16,334 nucleotides of DNA. Source: an uncultured Petrimonas sp. (GTDB lineage Bacteria > Bacteroidota > Bacteroidia > Bacteroidales > Dysgonomonadaceae). The stretch is taken from the NCBI GenBank assembly GCA_934621705.1, contig CAKTUP010000029.1:1-16334 (forward strand), given 5' to 3'. Shown in pieces: positions 1-7,457 of the stretch (its first letter is position 1; every line of letters starts with the position of its first letter). Made by a program: the position numbers and the translations under genes. The notes beneath the pieces are model-generated. The model was not told where the DNA came from, did no database searches, and saw only the letters and a list, made by a program, of their open reading frames with translations.

Positions 1-204
1 AACCGGGTTTTCAGAATAGGCATCGAAGATGAGTTCATCACTCACGGGCCGATGAAAGAGCTGCACAAAGTAGCCGGAATAGACGAAGAAAGCATTCTGA
101 AAAAAATTGTGGAAGTAAGCGAACTGAAAAAACAACAGGAAGCTTTGGACGGAAATGGAGGGATTGTTGTTCTTCGGGAACAGGATAATGTAAGATATAA
201 ATAA
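1..204 (+). CDS. dxs: 1-deoxy-D-xylulose-5-phosphate synthase, C-terminal fragment (5' end outside window)
   Basis: Open from base 1 to a TAA at 202-204, giving the last 67 residues. The segment RIGIEDEFITHG followed by KELHKVAGIDEESI matches the end of the transketolase C-terminal domain of DXS, where an (R/N)xGIxDxFxxHG strand is followed by a helix and a (G)xDxExI turn. DXS is the cytosolic, thiamine-diphosphate-dependent enzyme that joins pyruvate and glyceraldehyde-3-phosphate in the first step of the non-mevalonate isoprenoid pathway. About 20 residues after this motif form a charged tail that looks lineage-specific. In Bacteroides relatives dxs lies just upstream of trkA and trkH, as here, which supports the call. 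The catalytic and cofactor domains are outside the window, so activity cannot be judged. Confidence 0.88.
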   Translation, partial: NRVFRIGIEDEFITHGPMKELHKVAGIDEESILKKIVEVSELKKQQEALDGNGGIVVLREQDNVRYK

Positions 205-220
205 ACAAAATTTGTTGTTA

Positions 221-237
221 TCGTTCTGAAGTTTGAT
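221..237 (+). repeat. Left inverted-repeat arm of the dxs-trkA element
   Basis: TCGTTCTGAAGTTTGAT. Its last 11 bases (227-237) are the exact reverse complement of 487-497, and its first five (221-225) pair with 502-506. The left copy is three bases shorter between the two matching blocks. Confidence 0.6.
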
Positions 238-486
238 GAAGATGAGTAAGTAAAGGTATTAAAGGTTGCCAGCGCACAGAGTGCGCTAAATTACTAACTC
301 CATACGACTTGTCGCGTGGAGAAAAACAAATCCACTCTAAAATCCCGCGCGAAGCGCGGCACAACATATTCATTGTACCGCCACTACGGGCGGAAATTCG
401 GGGCGTTTGGTTTACCGCAGGCGAATAAATCGCCTACGGTTAGGGAAATGTCGCCCATCCGGGCGAGAGCCTAAAAACCATTTTCA

Positions 487-506
487 ATCAAACTTCACTA
501 TAACGA
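487..506 (-). repeat. Right inverted-repeat arm of the dxs-trkA element
   Basis: ATCAAACTTCACTATAACGA, the reverse-complement partner of 221-237. It ends 50 bases before the trkA ATG, so the element supplies most of the sequence in which a trkA promoter would lie. Confidence 0.6.
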
Positions 507-556
507 TTTCTTTATTAACAACTCATTACACAAACTTAAAACTCAACCTACAACTA

Positions 557-1894
557 ATGAAAATATTAATAGCCGGAGCAGGAGAAGTGGGAACCCATCT
601 TGCAAAACTGCTTGGGCAGGAGAATCACGATATTACGCTGATGGACAGCGTGAAAGAACGACTCACCGCCGTTAGGGACAATGCCGAATTATTGATATTT
701 GTGGGAAACTGCACCTCGCTGAAAGACCTCAGCGAAGCCGGCGTTGCCGATTCCGACCTTTTTATCGGCGTCACGCCCGAAGAATCCAAAAACATTACTG
801 CCTGTATGCTTGCCGCCAATCTGGGGGTAAAAAAAACATTGGCAAGAATCGATAATTATGAATACCTGCTGCCCAAAAACGTGGATTTTTTCGACAAGCT
901 GGGTATTCATTCCATGATCTATCCCGAAATGATGGCGGCACGAGAAATTGTTTCGGCGCTAAAAACTCCCTGGACGAGAGTGTGGTGGGAACTATCCAAC
1001 GGCTCGGTTATTCTTACGGCGGCCAAAGTAAGGTCAAACGCTCCCATTGCCGGCAAATTTCTGCGCGAACTTCCCGGTGTGGGAAAGAAATTCCACGTGG
1101 TGGTAATAAAAAGAGGCATGCAAACCATTATTCCCAAAGGAAGCGACCAAATTTTACCCAACGACATTCTCTACTTCACCACATTACGGAAAAATCTGGA
1201 AGAAATGCCTGCCATTTTGGGCAAAACATTGTTCGAAACCAAAAACGTGATGTTTATGGGTGGAAGCCGCATCACCATGCGAGCCATTCAATACCTGCCT
1301 TCGAACCTGAACATCAAAATTATAGAACAAAATCGCGAACGCGCCGAAAAATTAGTGGAAATTGCTCCTTCCAACGTAACCATATTTTTGGGCGATGCAC
1401 GCGACGCCGAATTGCTGCTCACCGAAGGAATTTCGGAAATGGATGCTTTTATTGCGCTCACCGGAAATTCCGAAGCCAACATTCTCGGCTGCATGATGGC
1501 CAAGCAATACGGCGTGAAAAAGACCATCGCCGAGGTGGAAAACATAGATTATATTGCTATGGCAGAACGATTTGATATTGGAACGGTAATCAACAAAAAG
1601 CTACTGGCAGCCAGTAAAATTTACGAACTTTTGCTCAAAGCCGATGCTTCGAATATAAAATGCCTCACTTTCTCGAATGCTAACGTGGGCGAAGTAGTTG
1701 CGAAACCCAACTCGAAAGTTACCAAAAAGTTGATCAAAAACCTGAACCTGCCATCGGACATGACGCTCGGAGCGCTCATCAGAAACGGGGAACCCATGCT
1801 TATTGACGGCGACACGCTCATAGAACCCTACGACCAGGTAATGGTGTTTTTTATGAATAAGTCGCTGAAAAGCATAGAAAGTTTCTTTAATTGA
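557..1894 (+). CDS. trkA: Trk system potassium transporter, NAD-binding regulatory subunit TrkA
   Basis: 445 residues with the duplicated RCK architecture of TrkA: a first Rossmann RCK-N domain (about 1-115) with the nucleotide loop GAGEVG at 7-12 and the acidic residue D30 closing strand 2; a first RCK-C domain (about 140-222); a second RCK-N domain (about 230-345); and a second RCK-C domain (about 370-440). The second nucleotide loop is degenerate (GGSRIT, 235-240), so only the first domain looks able to bind NAD(H) classically. TrkA is a cytosolic ring that gates the TrkH channel in response to nucleotides. I chose ATG 557 because MKILIAGAGE is the family N-terminus; upstream in-frame codons run through the hairpin element. 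trkH follows after 39 bases, so the two are probably co-transcribed. Confidence 0.95.
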   Translation: MKILIAGAGEVGTHLAKLLGQENHDITLMDSVKERLTAVRDNAELLIFVGNCTSLKDLSEAGVADSDLFIGVTPEESKNITACMLAANLGVKKTLARIDNYEYLLPKNVDFFDKLGIHSMIYPEMMAAREIVSALKTPWTRVWWELSNGSVILTAAKVRSNAPIAGKFLRELPGVGKKFHVVVIKRGMQTIIPKGSDQILPNDILYFTTLRKNLEEMPAILGKTLFETKNVMFMGGSRITMRAIQYLPSNLNIKIIEQNRERAEKLVEIAPSNVTIFLGDARDAELLLTEGISEMDAFIALTGNSEANILGCMMAKQYGVKKTIAEVENIDYIAMAERFDIGTVINKKLLAASKIYELLLKADASNIKCLTFSNANVGEVVAKPNSKVTKKLIKNLNLPSDMTLGALIRNGEPMLIDGDTLIEPYDQVMVFFMNKSLKSIESFFN

Positions 1895-1933
1895 AATATA
1901 AATTGCCACGACTTTAAGTAGCGGCATTTGAAT

Positions 1934-3400
1934 ATGCGAAAATTCAACTTCCAATTCGTTTTCAGCAGTATCGGCCTTGTTCTGATGATCGAGTCCGTTT
2001 TTATGCTTTTTTCCGCTTTGGTGGGAGAATATTACAAAGAGCCGTCCATCCACAGCCTCTATATTTCGGCGCTCATCACGTTTCTTTCGGGATTAACAAC
2101 GTATGTTGCCGCGCGAAGAAAAAAACAAACGAAAAGGATTTCGCAGCGCGAAGTATATCTCACGGTAACGCTCGTGTGGGTTCTGCTGGCGCTTTTCGGC
2201 ACATTGCCTTACCTGCTGGGCAATGCCATTCCTTCGTTTACCGACGCCTTTTTCGAAAGCGTGTGCGGTTTCACCACCACCGGAAGTTCCACTTTATTCA
2301 ACATCGAAGCTTTTCCCAAATCGCTGCATTTCTGGCGAAGTTTCACGCAGTGGATCGGCGGCATCGGGATAATTATTTTCGTATTATCGTTCATGCCCCT
2401 GTTCGGCGGCAGCACATCCTATCTTTACAACGCCGAGGCAACAGGCATTTCTAAAGAGCAACTGCGACCGCGCATCAGCGATATTACGCGCAATATGGTC
2501 ATCACGTATTTAGTGCTCACAGCGGTTGGATTTCTTTTGCTGTGGGCCGGTCCCATGGACGCTTTCGACGCTGCCTGCCACACGTTTACCAGCATATCCA
2601 CCGGCGGTTTTTCCACCAAACAGGCCAGTATTGCCTATTTTAACTCCGCTTATACCGAATACGTGATTATTTTTCTGATGTTTTCGGGCGGCATCAAGTT
2701 TATGTTGCTGTTTGGCTTGTTCCGCCACTTTTCCGGAAAAATATTCAAAGACGAGGAGGTTCGCTGGTATGTTTACATGATCTTAGGGTTCACGGTTGTA
2801 ATCACGCTCACTTTGTATCTGGAAGGAAATGTAGCGGGCACGGTTGAAAAATCTGTACGCACCGTTCTTTTTCAGGTGGTTGCGGCCGTTACCTCAACCG
2901 GATACGCCACTACCGATTTCCTGCGATGGGGACAATTCTATTGGTTTCTTTTTTTGTCTATGGTGCTGTTCTGCGGTTGCGAAGGCTCCACATCGGGTGG
3001 AATGAAAATCTCCAGGCTGCTCGTTTTGGTCAAGAATACACGCGTGGTATTTCGCCGTCAAGTACACCCGCAAGCGTTGTACATGGTAAAAATAGACGGA
3101 CAGGTCTATTCCAACGCCGTGGTCGAAAAAGTGCTTGCTTTTGTTTTTCTCTACTTGAGTATAATTGGCGTAAGCGCCATCGTATTGAGTTTTACGGGAA
3201 TGTCGTTCGACGAATCTATCGGAACCGCCGTTTCCAGCATGAGCAGTTACGGCTTCGGTTTGGGCGACTTCGGCCCGTCGGGAAACTACTCTACGGCCAA
3301 TACCTTCGCCAAATATTACCTCTCTTTCCTTATGATAGTCGGGCGTTTGGAAGTTTTCACCGTTTTATCTCTTTTCACGGCAAGTTTTTGGAAGAAGTGA
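1934..3400 (+). CDS. trkH: Trk system potassium uptake channel subunit TrkH
   Basis: 488-residue polytopic inner-membrane protein that forms the potassium-conducting pore and works with TrkA, encoded 39 bases upstream. The four pore-loop repeats of the TrkH/KtrB superfamily are visible, each with its filter glycine: TTTGSS (about 114-119), STGGF (222-226), STGY (321-324) and SSYG (437-440). The intracellular-gate segment PLFGGSTSYLYNAEATG (155-171) and the C-terminal GRLEVFTVL (470-478) are typical of the family. Length matches TrkH. The N-terminal hydrophobic segment begins almost at once, consistent with ATG 1934; a TTG two codons earlier (1928) is less likely. No Shine-Dalgarno site is evident, as usual in Bacteroidota. 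No clear intrinsic terminator follows. Confidence 0.95.
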   Translation: MRKFNFQFVFSSIGLVLMIESVFMLFSALVGEYYKEPSIHSLYISALITFLSGLTTYVAARRKKQTKRISQREVYLTVTLVWVLLALFGTLPYLLGNAIPSFTDAFFESVCGFTTTGSSTLFNIEAFPKSLHFWRSFTQWIGGIGIIIFVLSFMPLFGGSTSYLYNAEATGISKEQLRPRISDITRNMVITYLVLTAVGFLLLWAGPMDAFDAACHTFTSISTGGFSTKQASIAYFNSAYTEYVIIFLMFSGGIKFMLLFGLFRHFSGKIFKDEEVRWYVYMILGFTVVITLTLYLEGNVAGTVEKSVRTVLFQVVAAVTSTGYATTDFLRWGQFYWFLFLSMVLFCGCEGSTSGGMKISRLLVLVKNTRVVFRRQVHPQALYMVKIDGQVYSNAVVEKVLAFVFLYLSIIGVSAIVLSFTGMSFDESIGTAVSSMSSYGFGLGDFGPSGNYSTANTFAKYYLSFLMIVGRLEVFTVLSLFTASFWKK

Positions 3401-3548
3401 GGGGGAATGAAGGGGGAAGAACAAAGTTGGTTGATCTCTCTTACTTACCTCCACAAAGGGAAAGCGAAATTCGGGAATTGTTTAATTATGGTACACCGCT
3501 CTTACTTAGAGAGAATTAAGGATTAGGGTTGGTAGCTTTCAAGATTAT
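3401..3548. other. Convergent spacer between trkH and a small lipoprotein gene
   Basis: 148 bases with a purine-rich start (3388-3420) and a 10-bp direct repeat CTCTTACTTA at 3438-3447 and 3499-3508. A 39-codon reading frame (3408-3527) is present but resembles nothing I know. No strong terminator hairpin is visible, although two genes converge here. Confidence 0.4.
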
Positions 3549-3857
3549 TTATAACAGCAATTTAATTTCAGGACAGTTTTCAAATATCTTGTCTTTATTG
3601 GCTTCAAATATTTGCTCCCATCTTTTAGAATCATAATTTAAAATATTCGGTTCTATTTTCAACATAGTTTCTAAACCACACTTACAAACTTCTCTCGCTT
3701 GAATTGAATCCATTCCCTTTTTTATTAACGGGTCCATGCAATAATCAATGTTTGATTTAATGTACTCGTCAATCGCTTTTTTGTTGTGAACATTAGCGCA
3801 CTGTACAAAAAAGAATAAACAAGATAAAAGTGCAAATCTTGAAAATTTGTTCAGCAT
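3549..3857 (-). CDS. Small exported cysteine-pair protein, probable lipoprotein
   Basis: 102 residues. The N-terminus (1-20) is a short basic segment followed by a hydrophobic stretch ending FFFVQC, so it is exported and probably lipidated at C20, although Gln at -1 is not ideal for a lipobox. An alternative LLSC at 10-13 would leave too short a hydrophobic core. The mature part has four cysteines (C40, C58, C60, C95); the pattern C40 ... G48 ... EVCKCGLETM (56-65) recalls a loose group of small secreted Bacteroidota proteins with a C-x-C pair. The function is unknown; disulfide bonding or metal binding is possible. The coding sequence is clearly richer in A+T than trkH and parC on either side. 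Its start lies 61 bases after the parC stop, with a strong hairpin between. Confidence 0.72.
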   Translation of the reverse strand: MLNKFSRFALLSCLFFFVQCANVHNKKAIDEYIKSNIDYCMDPLIKKGMDSIQAREVCKCGLETMLKIEPNILNYDSKRWEQIFEANKDKIFENCPEIKLLL

Positions 3858-3881
3858 GTTTTAGAATTTTATTTTATTTAT

Positions 3882-3910
3882 CCGCAAGGCGGCTTGTTGC
3901 CGCCTTGCGG
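3882..3910. terminator. Perfect 12-bp hairpin between parC and the small lipoprotein gene
   Basis: CCGCAAGGCGGC, loop TTGTT, then the exact reverse complement. It starts 8 bases beyond the parC stop on the minus strand. After the stem in the minus direction the sequence is A-rich (TAAATAAAATAAAAT), not a T-tract, so it is not a canonical intrinsic terminator. It may stabilise the parC 3' end, attenuate read-through into the lipoprotein gene, or act with Rho. Confidence 0.55.
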
Positions 3911-3918
3911 GCATGGCT

Positions 3919-6621
3919 TTAATCAAACAAACTCATTTGCCCCGTAATTTCATCCAACAAGTCGGCATCGTTGATGGGTTCTTCTGCTTCGATCTCAATT
4001 TCCGACGGCTTTTCCCTTTCCTCTTCGGGTTCCGGGAAACGAGTGGGTTCTAATTCCTTTACCTCCTTTACTTCGTAATTGGATATGCGTTTTCCTTTGG
4101 CTTTAAAACTTTTCACCCCGATAAACTCTTCCACGTCAATTTCAATTGGTTCGCGGAAATCGTCGCCACCGCCGAATATCGCTTCCACGCGTGGGAAAAC
4201 CACATCGGTGAGCAGGAACAGTTTCGAATCGGGATTTTCGCCTAAGAAATTGGCAACTTTATCGGTAGCATCAAAGGTAAACCGCTTGAGATAAGCAAAT
4301 TTCTGGTCAGCATCGAAAAGCGCGGCAGACCAAATTTTGGCTTCATCGTACTTTTCAATACGAACGAAGTTGGGTTCAAAATGATTGCTCAAATCGAAAC
4401 TGCAGGTGCGGAAGTCACCGTTTTTATTGACAACCAGCACTCGGTCATCGCCCGAAAATTCACCCAGATAGAATCCGCCACCGTCGTAATTCAGTCGCAG
4501 CACATCGGGATCGAACCACACTTTGCGCCCGCCCAGCGTAGAATGCCCTTTCTGTTTGAGCATAATGCGATGCACATCGGCCTTGGTCAGAATATTTCCC
4601 ATCGATCCCCTACCCTTGATAACAATTTCCTTGAAATCTTTCTCGAACTGCAAAATACGCTGGCGCGGCTTGGGTTTCAAAATAACGCGGATGGTTTCGG
4701 CTTCGCCGTTGGGATTGGCGCTGAAATAAACAATGCGCGAACCGGCTTTGCCTTGCGACACGTCGTAATCCCTGTCGCGCGTAACGCCCGTTACCGGAAA
4801 GCGTTTGATGTAATGCGAGCCCGATTTTCCGTGACGGTAAATCACGTTGTAAATGGTGCGTTTGTCGTTCCGTTTGTAAACATTGGCGTACAAAATCCCT
4901 TTCCCGACAAACATTTTATCACTCACTTTCACCACCTTATACTTGCCGTCTCTGAAAAACACGATAATATCGTCAATATCGGAACAGTTGCAGACAAACT
5001 CGTCTTTTTTCAATCCGGTACCGATAAAACCTTCTTCGCGGTTGATGTACAGTTTTTCGTTGGCTTCGGCCACCTTAACCGCCTCGATATTCTCGAAACT
5101 GCGAATTTCGGTTTTACGGGGATAGTTTTTGCCGTATTTCTCTTTCAGCATCAGGTACCACGAAATGGTATAATCGATCAGATTTTCCAGATTATGGTCT
5201 ATTTCTTCGATGTCGCTCTTGAAACGGGCAATATTCTCATCGGCCTTGTCCGAATTGAATTTCAGGATGCGCGCCATCTTTATTTCCATCAACTTCAGAA
5301 TGTCGTCCGAAGTTATTTCGCGGATAAACGACGGTTTGTAAGGCTCCAACCGCTTATCGATATGTGCGACAGCGATCTCCATGCTTTTGGCATTCTCAAA
5401 CTCCTTGTCCTTGTAAATGCGCTCTTCGATAAATATTTTTTCCAACGACGCAAAAAGCAGCGCTTCCTGTTTTTCCTGTTTCTCAATCTCAAGTTCCAGC
5501 CGAAGCAGTTCTTTAGTGCGGTCGGTGGAAATGCGAAGCACGTCGCTAACGGTCAGAAAATGCGGTTTATCGTCCTCAATAATGCAGCAGTTGGGTGAGA
5601 TGTTAATTTCGCAGTCTGTGAATGCATAAAGGGCGTCGATGGTTCTGTCGGACGAAACGCCGGGCGCCAGCTGAACCTGGATTTCCACGTTTGCAGCCGT
5701 AATGTCGTCCACTTTTCGAATTTTTATCTTACCGCGCTCGTTGGCTTTGATTATCGACTCCACCACCGATACTGTTGTTTTTCCGAACGGAAGGCTTGTG
5801 ATAACCAATGTCTTGTTGTCGAGTTTTTTTATCGATGCACGCACTTTTACCGACCCGCCGCGCTCGCCATCGTTGTATCTCTCCACATCGATGTAGCCTC
5901 CGGTCTGAAAATCGGGAAACAGTTTGAAATCTTTCCCTTGCAGGTAAGAAACGGATGCGTCGCAAAGTTCGTTGAAGTTGTGGGGAAGGATTTTCGATGT
6001 CAACCCAACGGCAATTCCTTCGGTTCCTTGTGCAAGCAGCAGCGGAAATTTCGCGGGAAGCGTTACCGGTTCTTTATTTCGTCCGTCGTACGACGGTTTC
6101 CATTCGGTAGTTTTGGCATTAAAAAGTACTTCGAGAGCAAATTTCGTCAGTCGCGCTTCAATATAACGCGGCGCGGCGGCTCCATCGCCCGTGTGCACGT
6201 TGCCCCAGTTTCCCTGACAATCGACCAATAAATCTTTCTGCCCAATCTGTACCAGCGCATCGCCGATGGAAGCGTCACCGTGCGGGTGAAACTGCATGGT
6301 GAACCCGATAATGTTCGCCACCTTGTTGTATCGCCCGTCGTCCATTCGCTTCATGGCATGCAGAATGCGCCGCTGAACGGGTTTCAGTCCGTCGGTAACG
6401 TGCGGAACGGCACGTTCCAGAATCACGTACGATGCATAGTCCAAAAACCAGTCCTGATACATTCGGGAAAGGTTCATGGGCGAGTCTTCGGCTAACCGGG
6501 TAGTAATCTTAGGATTGGAGTGTTGCGAAGAACCGGAAAGGACAATATCTTCTTCCTCTTCCCGATTCATGGGCGCGTCTTTATCTTCAAAATTTTTCTC
6601 GTTGCTATCTTTTAATGACAT
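3919..6621 (-). CDS. parC: DNA topoisomerase IV subunit A (GyrA/ParC family)
   Basis: 900-residue type IIA topoisomerase breakage-reunion subunit, which with ParE decatenates and relaxes DNA in the cytosol. The winged-helix core is at about 50-160, with active-site Tyr153 in APRYIEARL. The quinolone region reads HPHGDASIGDAL (112-123), with Ala117 at the usual Ser position. The tower and coiled-coil region follows (about 365-500), then beta-pinwheel repeats (about 520-830). No canonical GyrA box (QRRGGKG) is seen, only GRGSMGN at 670-676, which favours topoisomerase IV over gyrase. An acidic low-complexity tail (about 850-892) ends in QMSLFD. I chose ATG 6621 rather than the in-frame 6696 because a near-perfect promoter lies at 6649-6680, between the two. 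No parE is in the window. GyrA remains the alternative name. Confidence 0.9.
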   Translation of the reverse strand: MSLKDSNEKNFEDKDAPMNREEEEDIVLSGSSQHSNPKITTRLAEDSPMNLSRMYQDWFLDYASYVILERAVPHVTDGLKPVQRRILHAMKRMDDGRYNKVANIIGFTMQFHPHGDASIGDALVQIGQKDLLVDCQGNWGNVHTGDGAAAPRYIEARLTKFALEVLFNAKTTEWKPSYDGRNKEPVTLPAKFPLLLAQGTEGIAVGLTSKILPHNFNELCDASVSYLQGKDFKLFPDFQTGGYIDVERYNDGERGGSVKVRASIKKLDNKTLVITSLPFGKTTVSVVESIIKANERGKIKIRKVDDITAANVEIQVQLAPGVSSDRTIDALYAFTDCEINISPNCCIIEDDKPHFLTVSDVLRISTDRTKELLRLELEIEKQEKQEALLFASLEKIFIEERIYKDKEFENAKSMEIAVAHIDKRLEPYKPSFIREITSDDILKLMEIKMARILKFNSDKADENIARFKSDIEEIDHNLENLIDYTISWYLMLKEKYGKNYPRKTEIRSFENIEAVKVAEANEKLYINREEGFIGTGLKKDEFVCNCSDIDDIIVFFRDGKYKVVKVSDKMFVGKGILYANVYKRNDKRTIYNVIYRHGKSGSHYIKRFPVTGVTRDRDYDVSQGKAGSRIVYFSANPNGEAETIRVILKPKPRQRILQFEKDFKEIVIKGRGSMGNILTKADVHRIMLKQKGHSTLGGRKVWFDPDVLRLNYDGGGFYLGEFSGDDRVLVVNKNGDFRTCSFDLSNHFEPNFVRIEKYDEAKIWSAALFDADQKFAYLKRFTFDATDKVANFLGENPDSKLFLLTDVVFPRVEAIFGGGDDFREPIEIDVEEFIGVKSFKAKGKRISNYEVKEVKELEPTRFPEPEEEREKPSEIEIEAEEPINDADLLDEITGQMSLFD

Positions 6622-6648
6622 ATATTGTTTTAGGTTGAAAAAAACGTC

Positions 6649-6680
6649 CAAAGATACCTTTTTTTGGTGGGATTTGCAAA
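6649..6680 (-). promoter_or_regulatory. Bacteroides-type promoter of parC
   Basis: On the minus strand: TTTG (6677-6680), a 20-base spacer, then TATCTTTG (6649-6656), matching the Bacteroidota primary sigma consensus TTTG-N19-21-TAnnTTTG. Transcription would start near 6643, about 20 bases before ATG 6621, which settles the parC start. Confidence 0.75.
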
Positions 6681-6774
6681 TGAGAGAAGCGAGCATTTGA
6701 ATTTACCCGGAAATCGACAAACACAAAGAAAACGCTTTAACAAACGGTTAGCACGAATTAAGAAGACGTTTTTT

Positions 6775-7200
6775 CTATGAAACAGATTTGAGTTTCAGCA
6801 TATTTTTTTTGAGCTCGATAACTTCGAATTTGAGAACAACATCTATTTGGGGAAGATGTGGAGCCACTTCGCGTTGAGTATATGAAATGGTAAGGATTTT
6901 TGTATCTTCGTTGTAATTCCAGGTGCCTTTTTCGAAATAGTGTCCATCATTGGCTGCCAGAACCAAATAGTCGCAGGTACTATCAGGATTTAAGGAAAAA
7001 GTATTCTTATACCAGCTTGGTGGAAATTGTTTGGAATCTGTCGGCCTGTATATCAAAATATTCGATTCGATTTGCTCTTCTTGTGAATGTGTCCAGCTTC
7101 CAATCAACAGATTTTCAGTTGATAAATCTTTCTTACATCCAATTTCAACAAACAGAAATACAAAAACAGCTACAGATGCAAATAATATTTTTGGTTTCAT
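6775..7200 (-). CDS. Lipocalin-like lipoprotein of unknown function
   Basis: 141 residues. A signal peptide (1-21) is followed by C22 in the context EIGC-KKD. Glu at -3 is unusual for a lipobox, but Cys then a charged +2/+3 stretch is common in Bacteroidota lipoproteins. The mature part begins LLIGSWTHSQEE and continues with alternating strand-like segments (YKNTFSLNPDSTCDYL, GTWNYNEDTKILTIS, FEVIELKKNMLKLKS), the layout of small lipocalin-like calycin domains: a GxW near the start, a GTW repeat, and a final xLxLK strand. It probably sits in the outer or inner membrane facing the periplasm; its ligand is unknown. It is AT-rich compared with parC, whose promoter starts about 95 bases downstream. 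It diverges from the M48 peptidase gene across a 257-base AT-rich spacer. Confidence 0.78.
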   Translation of the reverse strand: MKPKILFASVAVFVFLFVEIGCKKDLSTENLLIGSWTHSQEEQIESNILIYRPTDSKQFPPSWYKNTFSLNPDSTCDYLVLAANDGHYFEKGTWNYNEDTKILTISYTQREVAPHLPQIDVVLKFEVIELKKNMLKLKSVS

Positions 7201-7457
7201 AAGTAAGGAGTTAATTTCATTATGGTGTAAAATTACAAAAAATCATCATTATAAAGAAGTCTCTGCACTATAGATGAAATAATCGAAAAAACGTTGCACG
7301 AGAATGTGTTAAATTTTTAAATCACCTTGTTTTTCCCTCAAAATCAAAAAATATTAATATTCAATTAAACTACTTTCAACAAAAAATGTTATTAATAATA
7401 AGAGTATTTTTTTACTATTTTGGAAGATTAAAAACTTCATACTAACAAAAAACAACT
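7201..7457. other. AT-rich divergent spacer before the M48 peptidase
   Basis: 257 bases without a gene, holding the promoters of two divergent genes. On the minus strand TAATTTTA (about 7230-7237) is one base from the -7 consensus. On the plus strand TATTTTGG (7416-7423) is also one base off. Perfect AT palindromes lie at 7350-7361 (AATATTAATATT) and 7389-7398, but in sequence this AT-rich they may be chance. Confidence 0.35.

Larger units (their letters stand above)
221..506. repeat. Hairpin-rich intergenic element with imperfect inverted-repeat ends (MITE-like or structured RNA)
   Basis: The 352-bp gap between dxs and trkA holds no credible gene but a striking run of short hairpins: 271-287 (7 bp perfect, 3-nt loop), 300-319 (imperfect), 345-359 (6 bp perfect, GAA loop), 378-393 (5 bp), 414-440 (10 bp with one mismatch, ATAAA loop) and 451-466 (6 bp perfect, ATCC loop). 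The block is bounded by arms at 221-237 and 487-506 that are complementary over 11 consecutive bases plus a further 5. The whole could fold as one multibranched structure. The GC-rich stems stand out from the AT-rich flanks. It could be a non-autonomous mobile element, a palindromic interspersed repeat, or a transcribed leader of trkA. The boundaries are read from the arms. No target-site duplication is obvious. Confidence 0.6.

Noticed and set aside
407..556. In-frame 50-codon N-terminal extension of trkA
   Set aside because: It is read through the hairpin element, has no family similarity, and the TrkA nucleotide-binding N-terminus begins exactly at ATG 557.
221..556. c-di-AMP (ydaO-type) or other known riboswitch upstream of trkA
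   Set aside because: The spacer is structured and precedes a potassium-transport gene, but I could not match any conserved riboswitch core; an array of simple hairpins is a better description.
1928..1933. TTG start two codons upstream for trkH
   Set aside because: An ATG at 1934 is available and gives the usual TrkH N-terminus.
4381..5598. 405-codon frame antisense to parC
   Set aside because: It lies wholly within parC on the opposite strand, has no recognisable domain and is explained by parC codon composition.
6622..6696. Longer parC start at 6696
   Set aside because: The extra 25 residues are encoded across the promoter boxes at 6649-6680 and do not resemble a ParC N-terminus.
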